A stretch of DNA of 64,000 nt. Origin: Cephalopachus bancanus (taxonomy: Eukaryota > Chordata > Mammalia > Primates > Tarsiidae). The position numbers and the translations under genes were made by a program. Under the pieces are notes generated by a model. The model made no database searches, was not told the DNA's origin, and saw nothing but the letters and a program-made list of their open reading frames with translations. The stretch lies in assembly GCA_027257055.1 (NCBI GenBank), contig JAPVLO010000054.1, positions 2,108,001 through 2,172,000 on the forward strand, given 5' to 3'. Shown here piece by piece: positions 23,530 to 35,191 of this stretch; the stretch's first letter is position 1, and the number at the start of each line of letters is the position of its first letter.

Positions 23530-24396
23530 AAAACAATCAGAAAATTCCATAAATAAGTCCTCATCTATCAATAATAACCTTGAATATAAATAGATTAAGT
23601 TCTCTATTTAAAAATGTAGAGCAGCTGAATGAATTTTTTTTTTAAAAAAAGACCTAACTATATGCTACCTACAAGAAACTCATCTCATCTGTAAAGATAC
23701 ACATGGACTGAAAAGGAAGGGATTTTTTAAAAGATGGAAGTGGAAACAAAAGCTAGCAGAAATAGGTATACTTATATCAGACAAAAAAAACTTACAGTCA
23801 AAAGCTGTAAAAAGAGGAAAAGAAAGAAGTTATATAATAATAAAATGAGCCATTCAGCAAGATAATATTTCAATTATAAATATTCCTATATGTACCTAAC
23901 ATAATACCATAGAGATATATTGTTAGATCTAAAGGGAGAGAGAGACCTCAATACAATAATAGTTGAAAACTTAAGCACCCCACACTAAACATTATGCAGT
24001 TAATATAGGCAAAATAATTTTGCCAAATTTTGGATTTAAACTTCACAATAAGCCAAATGGACCTAACAGATATTTAAGAACATTTTACCCAACAGCTTCA
24101 GAATACACATTCCTTTCTTCATGGCATAAAACATTCTGTAAGATTGACCATATGTAAAAAATAAATAAATAAATAAATAGAAATTAAAAAAGATTGACCA
24201 TATGGAAAGATGCAAAATAAGTCCCAGAAAAATTTTAAAAATTTAAATCATATTAGCTATCTTATCTAAATACAATATAATACAATAGAAATCAATAACA
24301 AGAGGAACTTTTGAAACTATAAAAACGTGTGGAAATTAAACTGCATGTTTCTGAATAACCAATGAGTGAAGGAGGAAAATAAGAATTAAATTGGAA
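23530..24396 (+). pseudogene. Old L1 ORF2 remnant, endonuclease part
   Basis: Coding traces such as CYLQETHL-like near 23660-23690, TFLSSWHKTFCKIDH-like near 24110-24150 and the QMDLTDI-like region near 24055 place this in the N-terminal endonuclease domain. Many stops. It continues at 31853 after the younger L1. Confidence 0.75.
24155..24189 (+). mobile_element. A-rich tail-only insertion with 15-bp target duplication
   Basis: AAGATTGACCATATG occurs at 24140-24154 and again at 24190-24204 in the old L1 ORF2, with only an AAAT-type A-rich stretch of 35 bases between. This is what an extreme 5'-truncated retroposition, consisting of a poly(A) tail only, would leave. Simple duplication with slippage is the alternative. 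Confidence 0.65.
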
Positions 24397-26434
24397 GGGA
24401 GTTCCAGTAAGATGGTGACGGCATAGGTGGAACTGTGAGATTCTCCAAACGTGAGTTCCCAAAAAGACTCTTACTTTCCTTCCCCCACCCCTCAGCCACA
24501 CCGGTCCAAGGCCCAGAGACCCTCAGTCCCACACAAGGCCGACTATTGTGCCCCCACCCCCAGCTGCTGGTGCTCCACTATAGGCAGCCCCAGCCCTGGC
24601 CACGCAGAGATCCCAGCTCCCTCCCTGGCTACATCGTCTCACCAGGTACCAAGTCACCACCTGTAGAGGCCCTTGGATACCACCTTGTGGAGCTCTGGGT
24701 TCCCTTGCTGGCTACACTGATCCGCCCAGCACTCAGCAGCTGCCAGAGCCCAGCAGCCCGTGCTCACTCCTCAGAGTTCCAGCTCCCTACCCTGGGTTCT
24801 GGGCCCCCACCCAGCCCTATTTCAAGCCACCGTCACCCAGGGAGGCTCTAGGCACCCATCCCACAGAGATGACAGCTCCATGTCTGGGTGAAGTCCTATG
24901 TGGGCCCCAAAGCCACTGTCACTGCTCACCACCTGCCCTTTCCAGTTCCGATCCCACTCTGGCTGAGGAACCCAGCCTGCGACCCCATGGTTGTGTAAGA
25001 GAACAATATATTTTAAGGAGGTGCTGATAAGCCACTCTCAGCTCTCAGCTCCAGAAAAGGGAACTCTCAGCTCCCTCTTCCACCCCAGGTCATTTGTGGC
25101 ACACTAGATCCAGCGCTGAGCTGTGCTGCTGATCCCCAGTGCCTCAAACGCCACCACAACCCATCATAGTGAATCGCCCATGGACCCAGATGAGTGGAGA
25201 GAAACGACTGGTGGAGAAAAAGGATCTGTGAAAGAGGAGCTGCCCACCTTAGCCATTTTCCAGGCAGAGATTTGCATTGCTCCACCCACCTATAAGCAGC
25301 CTCCACCTTGGTTTCAAAAGTAACATCACTAAACAGGAGACAAAGCCCCTCCCTTGCACTGAATCAAATACAGGCAACTCAGCCATCGCAGACCTCTCAG
25401 GTACCAAGTCTGCAATGAAAACAAAGGGAGAGGCTAGAGATCAGAGCTGAAGAGACTTTAGACACTCAGGAAAGATTCCAGAACTAGTCTGGTTTTTTAT
25501 TTTGACTTTTGAATTTATCATTTTAACTAGTTGTTTTGTACACTTTTGTTTGCTTTTTAATTTAGACTACCTGCTTGTGTTGGGGAAAAATGCATCAAAA
25601 GGCATGATTTTATTGGACTGTCTTTGTGTGGTTACCAGTAAGCTTTAGGGAATTTTGTTTGTATGTCTGTTTTTCACTCTTTTCTGGCCTTGTGTCTCTA
25701 TTTCACCTGTTAGTTGGTGTGTATGTCTGTTTTCCCTCTCACTCTTCTCTCTTTCTAACTTCCTCTTGACCCACCCCCTTCTTCCATTATTTTCCTTTTT
25801 CGTGCCTCCTTTTATTCCAGGGACCAAACCTACACCCCGCCGCACAGACAGATTGTAAGGCAATGGGAAATAGGTTCCAGTGTGCCTATACACCTGTTAG
25901 TGGGTACTGGGATCAGCAGATACATTCTGAATCACAGCTTCCCCCTCAATCAAACCTCAAAACTTGCCGGGCTCGGTGGCTCAGCCTGTAATCCCGCGCC
26001 TTTGGGAGGCTGAGGTGAGTGGATTGCCTGAGCCCGCGGGTTCGAGACCCGCCTGGGCAGCGAGACCTCATCTCTACAATAAATCAAAAAATCAGCTGGG
26101 CGTGGTAGCACATGCCTGTAATTTCGGCTACTCGGAAGGCTGAGGCGGAAGGATCACCGGGGCCCAGCAGGTCGAGGCTGCGGTGGCCGGGAGCGGCCAC
26201 TGCACTCCAGTCTGGGCGACAGAGTGAGACTCCGACTCAAAAAAAAAAAAAAAACCTCAAAACTGCAAAAAGTACAGCCCGCAGTCCACACTCCAGCCTC
26301 AAAAGTGAACAAAGCCAGAGGACCTGCATAAGGAAGAACAGGAGATTGAACAAATGAAGTAAAAGCAACCCCACCTTCCCTGAAAAACAGAATTAATGAA
26401 GGGAGGGAAAGGGGGGAGAGAGAAAAATCTACAC
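24397..26434 (+). promoter_or_regulatory. 5' UTR / internal promoter region of the younger L1
   Basis: Starts GGGAGTTCCAGTAAGATGGT, then a GC-rich, C-rich stretch (24480-25320), followed by a T-rich segment (25490-25850) in which TGTATGTCTGTTTT occurs twice (about 25661 and 25720). In L1 this region holds the internal Pol II promoter. An Alu interrupts it near the end. Confidence 0.7.
25966..26254 (+). repeat. Lineage-specific Alu in the younger L1 5' UTR
   Basis: Best-preserved copy of the family: perfect arm GCGGG-TTCGAGA-CCCGC at 26036-26052, right-monomer hairpin GTGGCCGGGAGCGGCCAC, linker CAATAAATCAAAAAATC, long A tail. Target duplication CCTCAAAACT at 25955-25964 and 26255-26264. Confidence 0.95.
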
Positions 26435-27393
26435 AAATGAAGAAAAACCAAAAGAAGAATATGGATCTCTCCCAGACCCCTAGGAGGGCAGACACTGAGA
26501 AAACTGACTTTGGAATCAAACAACAAAGAGTCCCCAGAATGACTGGTCTCAAACTACAAACCTAGATATCAAGACATTAATGGAGAGACCAAAAATAATT
26601 AAGGAGAGGCAAGAAGAAACTAGGAAAGAGTTGATAACTGAGATAACAGTAATAAAGAATACTGTGAATTAAATAGATAACAAACTGATAAGCATGGAAA
26701 GCAGAATTAGCCAAGCAGAAGAAAGAATCTCAGAGCTTGAGGATCAAAATATAGAACTAACCCAAACTGTCAAAAACATAGAAAAGAAGCTTAAAAAGAC
26801 AGAACAAAACCTTCAAGAGATGAGCGATTACTTCAAGAGAAAGAACCTAAGAGTAATTGGCCTTCCTGAAACAGAAAGAGAAACAGAGGCCACCTTGGAC
26901 CAAACATTCCATGAGATTATTGAAGAAAAATTCCCTCATGTCATCAGTGATGTGAAAATTCAAACACAAGAGATTCAGAGAACCCCTGCAAGACAACAAA
27001 TGAGAATACCAACTCCCAGACACATAATAATTTCCTAAACAAAGTAGGTGCAAAAGAAAAAATCCTAAAGGCAGCAAGAGAAAAAGGCCAGATCACCTAC
27101 CATGGAAGATCAATTAGAATAGCAGTAGATTTATCTACTGCAGGCTAGGAGAACTTGGAGCCCTATCTCCAAAGTTCTAAAAGATAAACAATTTCAACCA
27201 AGAATAACCTATCCAGCCAAGCTAAGCTTCATCAGTGAGGGAGAATTAAAATCTTTCCCAGATATCCAATCCCTAAGAACTTACGCTGCACCAGACTACC
27301 TTTACAAAAAACACTTGAGAAAGTACTAAACACAGAAGAAAAGGAAGAAAGAACAACAGCGTTCTTCACAAGAGTACAGGAAAAAGAGTAAAA
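26435..27393 (+). pseudogene. Younger L1 ORF1, frameshifted
   Basis: The open block 26694-27038 encodes a coiled-coil segment (ISELEDQNIELTQTVKNIEK) followed by the RRM-type part with RKNLRVIGLPETE. After 27038 the frame is lost, then pieces such as LKAAREKGQITYHG (about 27065-27105) continue the C-terminal domain in another frame. Upstream, MKKNQKK-like coding from 26435 is also out of frame. In intact L1 this protein binds the L1 RNA. Confidence 0.85.
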
Positions 27394-27477
27394 CACATGC
27401 AAACTAAACCCAAAATCAAAAGAAAGACAACAAACAAAGAGGAACAACAACAACAACTCTGTTAGAACTTTATGATA

Positions 27478-30400
27478 GGGCCAAGTCTCACATTTCAATA
27501 ATTAGCCTGAATGTGAATGGACTAAATGCACCAATGAAAAGACACAGATTGGTTAAAATGGATAAAATATCACCAGGCAACAATATATTGCCTTCAAGAG
27601 ACCCATCTCACTAGAGAGGACACGTACAGACTCAAAGAGGATGGGAAACAAATTTTCAGGCAAATGGAACACAAAAGAAAGGAGAAGTCGCGATCCTAAT
27701 TTCAGACAAAATACCATTTAAGCTATCAAAAATTAAAAAAGACACAGAAGGCCACTATATGATGATAAAACATTCACTCTATCAACAAGAAATATCTATC
27801 CTAACCATATATGCACCCAACAGAGGAGCGTCAACTTTCATAAAGCAGCTTCTAGGAAAACTAAAGAAAGATATTGACTCTAACACGATCATAGCTGGGG
27901 ACTTCATACCCCCACTCACAACCCTAGATAGATTATCAGGACAAAAAATCAGCAACAAGATCTGGAACCTCAATGTGACTCTTGACCAAATGGACTTAAT
28001 TGATACCTACAGAACACTCCACCCAACGACCACAGAATATACATATTACTCATTACCGCATGGAATGCACTCGAAGATTGACAACATACTGGGCAATAAA
28101 TCAAGCATAAACAAATTTAAAAATATTGAAATTTTGTCATGCACCTTCTCAGACCACACTGGAATAAAAATAAACATGAACACCAAGGTTCCCCCCAAAA
28201 CCACAAAGACATGGATACTAAATAGTGTGATGCTAAACAACTCCTCGGTTAACAATACAATCAAAGCAGAGATTAAAAGATACCTGGAAACAAATGAAAA
28301 TGAAGAAACATCTTATCAAAATCTCTAGGATGCCATGAAAGCTGTAGTAAGAGGGAATTCATATCTATATAATCGCACATGACGAAAATGGAAGGATCAC
28401 ACATCAGCAGCTTAACAAGCCACCTTAGGAAGCTAGAAAAGCAAGACCACCAAAACTCTAACTTCAGCAGAAGAATCCAGATCACCAAAATAAAAGCCCA
28501 AATCCAGGACATAGAAGACAAAAAGATAATATAAAAAAATCAATGAAACAAAAAGCTGATTCTTTGAAAGGATAAACAAGATCGATGGTCCCCTAGCTAG
28601 GCTGACCAAGAAAAAAAGAGAAAAAACCCAAATAAATACAATCAGAAACACAAAAGATGAAGTCACATCTGACTCCAAAGAAATGCAAAAGATCATTAGA
28701 GACTACTATGTACACTTGTATGGAAACAAACTTGAAAACCTTAAGGAAATGGAAGACTTTCTCATGTCACACAGCCTGCTTAGGTTGAAACAGGAAGAAA
28801 TTGAGACCCCAAATAGACCAATAACATTCAAGGAAATTGACCATGTAATAAGAAAACTACCTACAAAAAAAAAGCCCTGGACCAGATGGCTTTCCAGCAG
28901 AATTCTATAAGACATTTAAGGAGGAGTTGATACCAATCCTACTGAAAGTATTCCAGATGATTGAGAAAGATGGAACCCTCCCCAAATCATTTTATGAAGC
29001 TAATATCACATTGATACCCAAGTCAGGTAAAGACCCAACAAAGAAACAGAACTACAGGCCAATATCTTTGATGAACATAGATGCCAAAATTCTCAACAAG
29101 ATCCTAGCACACTGGTTCAACAACACATCTCAAAAATCATCCATCATGACCAAGTAGGCTTCATTCCTGGGACGCAAGACTGGTTCAACATTCGCAAGAC
29201 AATAAATGTAATTAAATACATCAACAGATGTCAGAACAAAAACCACATGATTATATCATTAGATGCAGAAAAAGCTTTTGATAAAATTCAGTACCCTTCT
29301 TGATAAAAATCCTTGAACATGTAGGCATACATGGAACATACCTCAAAATAGTAAGTCATTTACGAGAAACCCACAGCTAGCATACTCCTAAACAGAAAAA
29401 AATTGTAATCATTTCCCCTGAAAACTGGAACAAGAAAAGGATGCCCACTCTCTCCCCTCCTGTTCAACATAATATTGGAAGCCCTGGCTAGAGCTATCAG
29501 AAAAGAAAAGGCGATCAGGGGTATCCAAATAGGAAAAGAGGAAGTCTAGTTATCTCTCTTTGCAGATGACATGATTGTGTACATTGAAAACCCAAGAGAT
29601 AGCCGGGCTCAGTGGCTCTGCCTGTAATCCCGCGCCTTTGGGAGGCTGAGGTGAGTGGATTGCCTGAGCCCACGGGTTCGAGACCCGCCTGGGCAGCGAG
29701 ACCTCATCTCTACAATAAATCAAAAAATCAGCGGGTGTGGTAGCGCGCGCCTGTAATTCCGGCTACTTGGAAGGCAGAGGCGGAAGGATCGCCGGGAGCC
29801 CAGCAGGTCGAGGCTGCGGTGGCTGGGAGCGGCCACTGCAGTCTAGTCTTGGCGACAGAGCGAGACTCCAACTCAAAACAAAAAAACAAACAAAAAAAAC
29901 AAACAAAAAAAGAAAACCCAAGAGAATCTGTCAAAATCCTCCTTGCACTGATAAAGGACTTCTGCAAAGTCTCAGGGTATAAAATAAATGTGCAAAAGAC
30001 AATTGCATTTCTTTACACCAAAAATAAGCAAACAGAAACCCAAATAAAAGCCACAATCCCATTCACAATAGTCAAAAAAAAAAAGAAAGAAAGAAACACC
30101 TTGGCATCTTCCTAACCAGAGACATGGAAGACCTTTACAATGAAAACTACAAAACACTGCTCAAAGAAATCAAAGATGACACAAACAAGTGGAAAAATAT
30201 CCCATGCTCATGGATTGGAAGAATCAACATTCTGAAGATGTCCATCTCACCTAGGGCAATCTACAGATTTAATGTAATACCCATCAAATTACCAGCAACA
30301 TTCTTCTCAGAGCTAGAAAAAACAATACAGGAATTCATATGGAAACATCAAAAGATCAAGAATAGTCAGAACAAGCCTCAGCAAAAAAAAAAAAAAAAAA

Positions 30401-31580
30401 ACAAAAACAAAGCAGGAGGTATCACACTACCAGACTTCAAACTTTACTATAAAGCTACAATCATCAAAACAGCTTGATACTGGTACAGGAACAGGCATGT
30501 AGACCAATGGAATAGAACTGAGAATCCAGAAGCAAAACCTCAATTTCTCAACCAACTCATCTTCGACAAAGCCTCCACCACCTACTACTGGGGAGAGAAG
30601 AACCTATTCAGTAAATGGTGCTGGGAAAACTGACTGACCACATGCAGAAGATTCAAACAAGATCCCTATCTATCCCCATACACAAAAATTAACTCTAAAT
30701 GGATCAGAGACCTAAATGTAAAACCTCAAACCATAACAGTCTCAGAAAATTCAGGACACACCCTTATGGAAATTGGAACTGGCATCAAATTCCTGAACAA
30801 AACCCGAAATGCATGGGCCATAAGAGATAAGATAGACAAGTGGGACTTCATTAAACTGACAAGCTTCTGCAAAGCCAAAGAAACCATCAAGCAGGGAGAC
30901 AGCCCACAGACTGGGAAAAAGTATTTGCTAACTCCATGTCTGACAAAGGCCTAACATCTTGGATATACAAAGAACTCAAACGTGCTGAAAAGAAAAAAAC
31001 AAACAACACCATTATAAAGTGGGAATAAAATATGAACAGACACTTCTCAAAGGAAGACATCTAAGCGGCCAACAGTCACATAAAGAAATGTTCAATCTCA
31101 CTAATCATCAAGGTGTTGCAAATTAAAACTACACTGAGATACCACCTAACTCCAGTCAGAATGGCCATTATCAATAACTCAAAAAATAACAAATACTGGA
31201 GAAGATGTGGTGTGAAGGGAACACTACTGCACTGTTGGTGGGAGTGTAAACTAGTGCAACCTCTGTGGAAAGCAGAGTGGTGATTCCTAAAAGCTATAAA
31301 TATCGACCTCCCATATGACCCTGCAATCCCTCTACTGGGAATATACCCTGAAGAACTCAAATCACTCTATAAAAAAGATACCTGCACACATATGTTTATC
31401 ACAGCATTGTTCACCATAGCAAGGACCTGGAACCAACCATGCTGTCCATCAAGGTTGGACTGGATTAAAAAAATGTGGTACATATACATGATGGAATTCT
31501 ATGCAGCCATAAAAAAAACCAAACAAAATCATGAATTTCGCAGCAACCTGGATGGAACTAGAGTCTATAATACTGATTGA
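27478..31580 (+). pseudogene. Younger L1 ORF2 (endonuclease/reverse transcriptase), broken
   Basis: Endonuclease part: SIISLNVNGLNAP start, then a 189-residue open block at 27759-28328 with AGDFIPPL (the usual Asn after GDF is Ile) and SDHTGI. RT part: [20 protein letters not shown] and, at about 29560-29580, the catalytic FADDM. An Alu enters just after FADDM, at 29600. The C-terminal zinc-knuckle region near 31195-31250 reads [19 protein letters not shown], where the usual first Cys is Tyr. Several frameshifts and stops exist, for example at 28327 and 29156. Confidence 0.88.
29600..29911 (+). repeat. Lineage-specific Alu in the younger L1 ORF2
   Basis: Forward copy with the family marks; the arm reads ACGGG-TTCGAGA-CCCGC. 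The tail is a mix of A-runs and CAAAC units. Target duplication GAAAACCCAAGAGA at 29586-29599 and 29912-29925. It must be younger than the host L1. Confidence 0.95.
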
Positions 31581-31686
31581 TCTCTCACAGAAACAAAGAT
31601 CTGAGTATCACATGTTCTCACTCATATAGAGGACCTTGAATATCTATAACACTATAAGAAAAAGACTGACAGTGGTGGGAAACTAT

Positions 31687-31714
31687 GGGGCGTAGGGAGG
31701 GGAAGGGAGGTGGG
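31687..31714 (+). other. G-quadruplex-capable tract in the younger L1 3' UTR
   Basis: Five runs of three or more G (GGGG, GGG, GGGG, GGG, GGG) separated by 1-4 bases. G-rich polypurine tracts are a known property of L1 3' UTRs in many mammals. Confidence 0.8.
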
Positions 31715-31978
31715 TTTAATGGTAGTCAATATCTGTCTGGGGACAGGGAGACACCCCTTACCAAAAAGGGTGCCTGAACGATACATATTTGTATACCCAA
31801 CCCTTAACTGTACCCCACAATTTAAAATATATGTTTAAAAATTAAATTGGAAAATTCCTTGAAACAAATGAAAATAGAAACACAACTTAGCCAAACCTAT
31901 GGGACACAGCAAAAATAGTGTAAAGAAGCAATAACAATGAATGCCTATATTAAAAAAAACTATAAAGATTTCAAATAA

Positions 31979-32054
31979 TTCACTCTATAAGGCAAGCATA
32001 AGCCTGATACAAAAACCAAACAAGGATACAACAACTACAACAAAAAGAACTACA
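31979..32054 (+). repeat. Misplaced copy of RT-domain sequence inside the same ORF2
   Basis: The stretch around GGCAAGCATAAGCCTGATAC recurs at 32637-32709 with related flanks (TTCACTCTATAAGGC versus CTCATTCTATGAGGC). The downstream copy is in its normal L1 place. The upstream copy replaces what L1 normally has between the endonuclease and RT domains. Confidence 0.75.
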
Positions 32055-32376
32055 GTAGCAATTTCTCAAGTGACTAGAAAAGCAAAAACAAATCAAACCC
32101 AAAATTAGTATAAGAAAAGAAACAATAATGATCAGAGCACCAATCAACAAAATTGACACTAAAAAGCAATGCAAAAGAGCAACAAATCACAAAGATGAGT
32201 TTTTGAAAGATAAACAAAATAAACAAATCATTAGCTATACTAAGAAAAAAAGGAAGATCTTAATAAATAAAAAAAGAAATGACAAGAGAGATGTCACAGT
32301 AGATACTCCAGAAATACAAAGAATCATAAGAAATTACTGTGAATAATTACACACCAAAAATTCTAACAACTAAAAA

Positions 32377-32416
32377 AAAAAATATATATATATATACATA
32401 TATATATGTATATAAA
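32377..32416. repeat. AT microsatellite in the old L1
   Basis: A-run followed by alternating AT with ACAT and TGTA interruptions; self-complementary. Confidence 0.8.
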
Positions 32417-34611
32417 TTATTCGACACATACAACCTACCAAGATTAAACCGAGAGGAAATAAAAAACTTAGACCAAGAAAATGTAACAAGATCAAATGAG
32501 TAGGAAATATCCCCAACATAAAGAAGCCCCAACAATGGCTTCATTACTAAATTCTACCTAACCTTTAAAGAACTAATCTAATAGCAATTATTCTCAAACT
32601 ATTTCAAATAAATTGAAGTGGAGGGTACTCTTCCTAACTCATTCTATGAGGCAAGCATAAGCCTGATATCAAAACTAGACAAAGACACTACAACAAAAAA
32701 AGAAAACTTCATGCCAATGTCCCTAACAGACATAGACATAAAAGTCCTCAACACAATATGAACAAATTGAATCCAATAATACATCAAAAACATAATATAC
32801 TTTGATCAAGTGGGATTGAAGGACAAAATTATATGACAATCTCAATAGATACAGAAAAAAACATTTGCTAAGATTCGACATGTCTTTATAATAACAACTT
32901 TCAATAAATTAGGTATAGAAGGAACTTACCTCAATACAATACAGGTCAAATATTACAAACTGACAACTAATATCATATTGAACAGGAAAAAGATGAAGGC
33001 TTTTCTTTCAAGAATTGGAAAAATTAAAGAATGCCTGCTGTCACCACTCTTATTGAAAATAGCACTGTACTTCCTAACCAGAACAATTAAGCAAGATAAA
33101 CAAAGAGCATTCACACTGAAAAGGAGGAAGTCAAATTGTTCCTGTTTGCAGATGAAATGATCTTATATATACAGAAAAACCTAAAGACTCCATCAAAAAC
33201 TCTGAGAACTGTTAAACAAATTCAGTAAAGTGGCAAGGTATATAATCAACACATAAAAATAAGTGATTCTATATACAAACAATGAACTAGTTGAGAAACA
33301 AATCAAGAAGGCAATCCCATTCCCATACCTACATAAATAAAATAAAATAACAAGGAATACATTTAACCAAGAAGGTGAAAAGACCTCTGCAGGAAAATCT
33401 CTGATAAAAGCACCCATTGATGAGGAGGTACAAAACAAATAAGTTGAAAAACATCCCAGATTGATGGATCGGCAAAATTAATATTGCTGAAATGACCATA
33501 TCACTCAAATAAATCAACAGATTCAATGCAATCCCTATTAATATGGCATTGAGTTTATTCACATAAATAGAAAACAAATCTTCTGTGTATGAAATCACAA
33601 AAGACCTTAAATAGCCAAAGCAATCATGAATAAAAAAATAAAACTGGAGGCATCACACTACCAAACTTTAAAATATACTACAAAGCTGTTGTAACCAAAA
33701 CAGCATGAAGATGTCATAAAAACAGACACACAGATTAATGGAACACAATAGAAGACCCAGGAATTAATCCATGTATCTATAGCCAACTGGTTTTTGACAA
33801 AGGCACCACGAACACTCATTGGAGACAGAACAACTCAATAAATATCAGGAAAAAAATACCAATATGCAGAATAATAAAATTAAACTTCCACCTCTCACCC
33901 TATATAAAAATCACCTTGAATTAGAGCAAATACCTATATATAAGACCCCAAACTATCAAACTCTAGAAGAAAACAGGGGAAACGCTTCAGAAAATTGATC
34001 TGGGAAAAGATTTTATGAATAAAAAGACCCCAAAGGTATAGGCAACAAAAGCAAAAGTAAACAGATGGAATACATCAAACTCAAAAGCTTCCTCACAGCA
34101 AATAAACAATCAACAGAGTGAAAAGACAACCTATAGAACTGAAGAAAATATTCGTGAACTATCAATTTAACAGGGAATTCATATCTAGAATAAACAAAGA
34201 ACTTAACCATCTCAACAGCAATAAATAAATAAACAAACAAACAGATAATCCAATGGGCAAATAAACTTTGCAGACATTTCTGAAAAGAAGACATACCAAT
34301 GGCTAACAAATATATGAAAAAAATGTACAATATCACTAATCATCAGAGAAATGCAAATCAAAACCACAATGTGGTGTGATCTCATTCAGATAGGATGTCT
34401 ATTATCAAAATGACAAAAAGTAACTAACATTGGTGAGGATATGCAGAATGGGAACTCAAACAGTGTTGGTGGGAATATCAACTAGTACTGCCATATGGCA
34501 GTTTCTCAAAAAACTACAAACAGAACTAGTATATGATCCAGCAATATCACTACTGGACATTTATCAAAAAAAGATAGCATATCCAAAAGATAGTATATCC
34601 AAAAGACATTT

Positions 34612-34894
34612 TTTTTTTTTTGAGTTGGAGTCTCACTCCATCACCAGGCTGGAGTGCAGTGGCAAGCTCACATTCACCCCAACGTCCACCTCTGGTGATT
34701 CTTCCATCTCACCCTTCCACGTAACCAGAACTACAGGCATGCGCTATCACAGCCAGCTAATTTTTGATTTATTGTAGAGAGAAAATCTCGCCAAGTTGCC
34801 CGCGTTGTTCTCGAACCTATAGGCGCAGGCAATCCACTTGCCTTGGCCTCCCAAAGTGCTGGGATTACAGGCTGAGTTACTGAGCCTTGCCTCG
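34612..34894 (-). repeat. Alu in the old L1 ORF2, antisense
   Basis: Reverse Alu with GATTTATTGTAGAG linker and decayed right monomer. Target duplication AAAAGACATTT at 34601-34611 and 34895-34905. It lacks the perfect arm, having CTCGAACCTATAGG. Confidence 0.92.
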
Positions 34895-35166
34895 AAAAGA
34901 CATTTACATGCTCATGTTTACTGCAATATTAGTCACAATAGCAAAAAATATGAAATCAACCTAGATGTTCAGCAACAACTGAATGGATAAAGAAAATGTG
35001 GTACATATACACAATGGAATATTATTCATCCATAAAAAAGAATTAAATCCTGTCTTTCATGGCAACATGAATGGAATGAGTTATTTTAAATGAAATTAAC
35101 TAGGAAGCCAAAACAATTTGATCTTATAAAAGCAAAAGTAGAACAGAGGATAATAGAAGCTGAGCA

Positions 35167-35191
35167 GGGTAGGGAAAAAAGGGAGATAGGG
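35167..35191 (+). other. Second G-quadruplex-capable tract, old L1 3' UTR
   Basis: Four GGG runs with loops of 2, 6 and 5 bases. It matches the position of the G-rich tract in the younger L1. Confidence 0.65.

Larger units (their letters stand above)
20330..24396 (+). mobile_element. Old L1, 5' portion
   Basis: GC-richer 5' UTR (20340-22000) with a decayed 77-bp repeat, followed by ORF1 remnants and the endonuclease half of ORF2. The element breaks at AATTAAATTGGAA, where the younger L1 entered, and resumes at 31853. The 5' edge is approximate and I found no target duplication pairing with the 3' end. Confidence 0.82.
24397..31839 (+). mobile_element. Younger near full-length L1 nested in the old L1
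   Basis: A complete L1 layout: about 1.7 kb 5' UTR (after removing an Alu), ORF1, ORF2, 3' UTR with a G-rich tract and a short A-rich tail. It is flanked by AATTAAATTGGAA at 24384-24396 and 31840-31852, the interrupted old-L1 sequence. Removing it restores the old ORF2 order. It holds two Alus, at 25966 and 29600. Both ORFs are broken, so the element cannot move by itself. Confidence 0.93.
31853..35090 (+). pseudogene. Old L1 ORF2 remnant, RT and C-terminal part
   Basis: RT traces include [15 protein letters not shown] coding near 32640-32680 and LFADEMILY at about 33145-33170, where the second catalytic Asp of FADD is Glu. The C-terminal MGTQTVLVGIST-like and WNIIHP-like coding is also present. 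Frameshifts and stops throughout. A misplaced copy of RT coding sits at 31979-32054. Confidence 0.8.

Noticed and set aside
24435..24851. 138-residue Pro/Ser-rich frame
   Set aside because: It lies in the GC-rich 5' UTR of the younger L1, where open frames arise from base composition.
27759..28328. 189-residue open frame, the longest in the window
   Set aside because: It is the endonuclease part of the younger L1 ORF2 (AGDF, SDHTGI), not a host gene.
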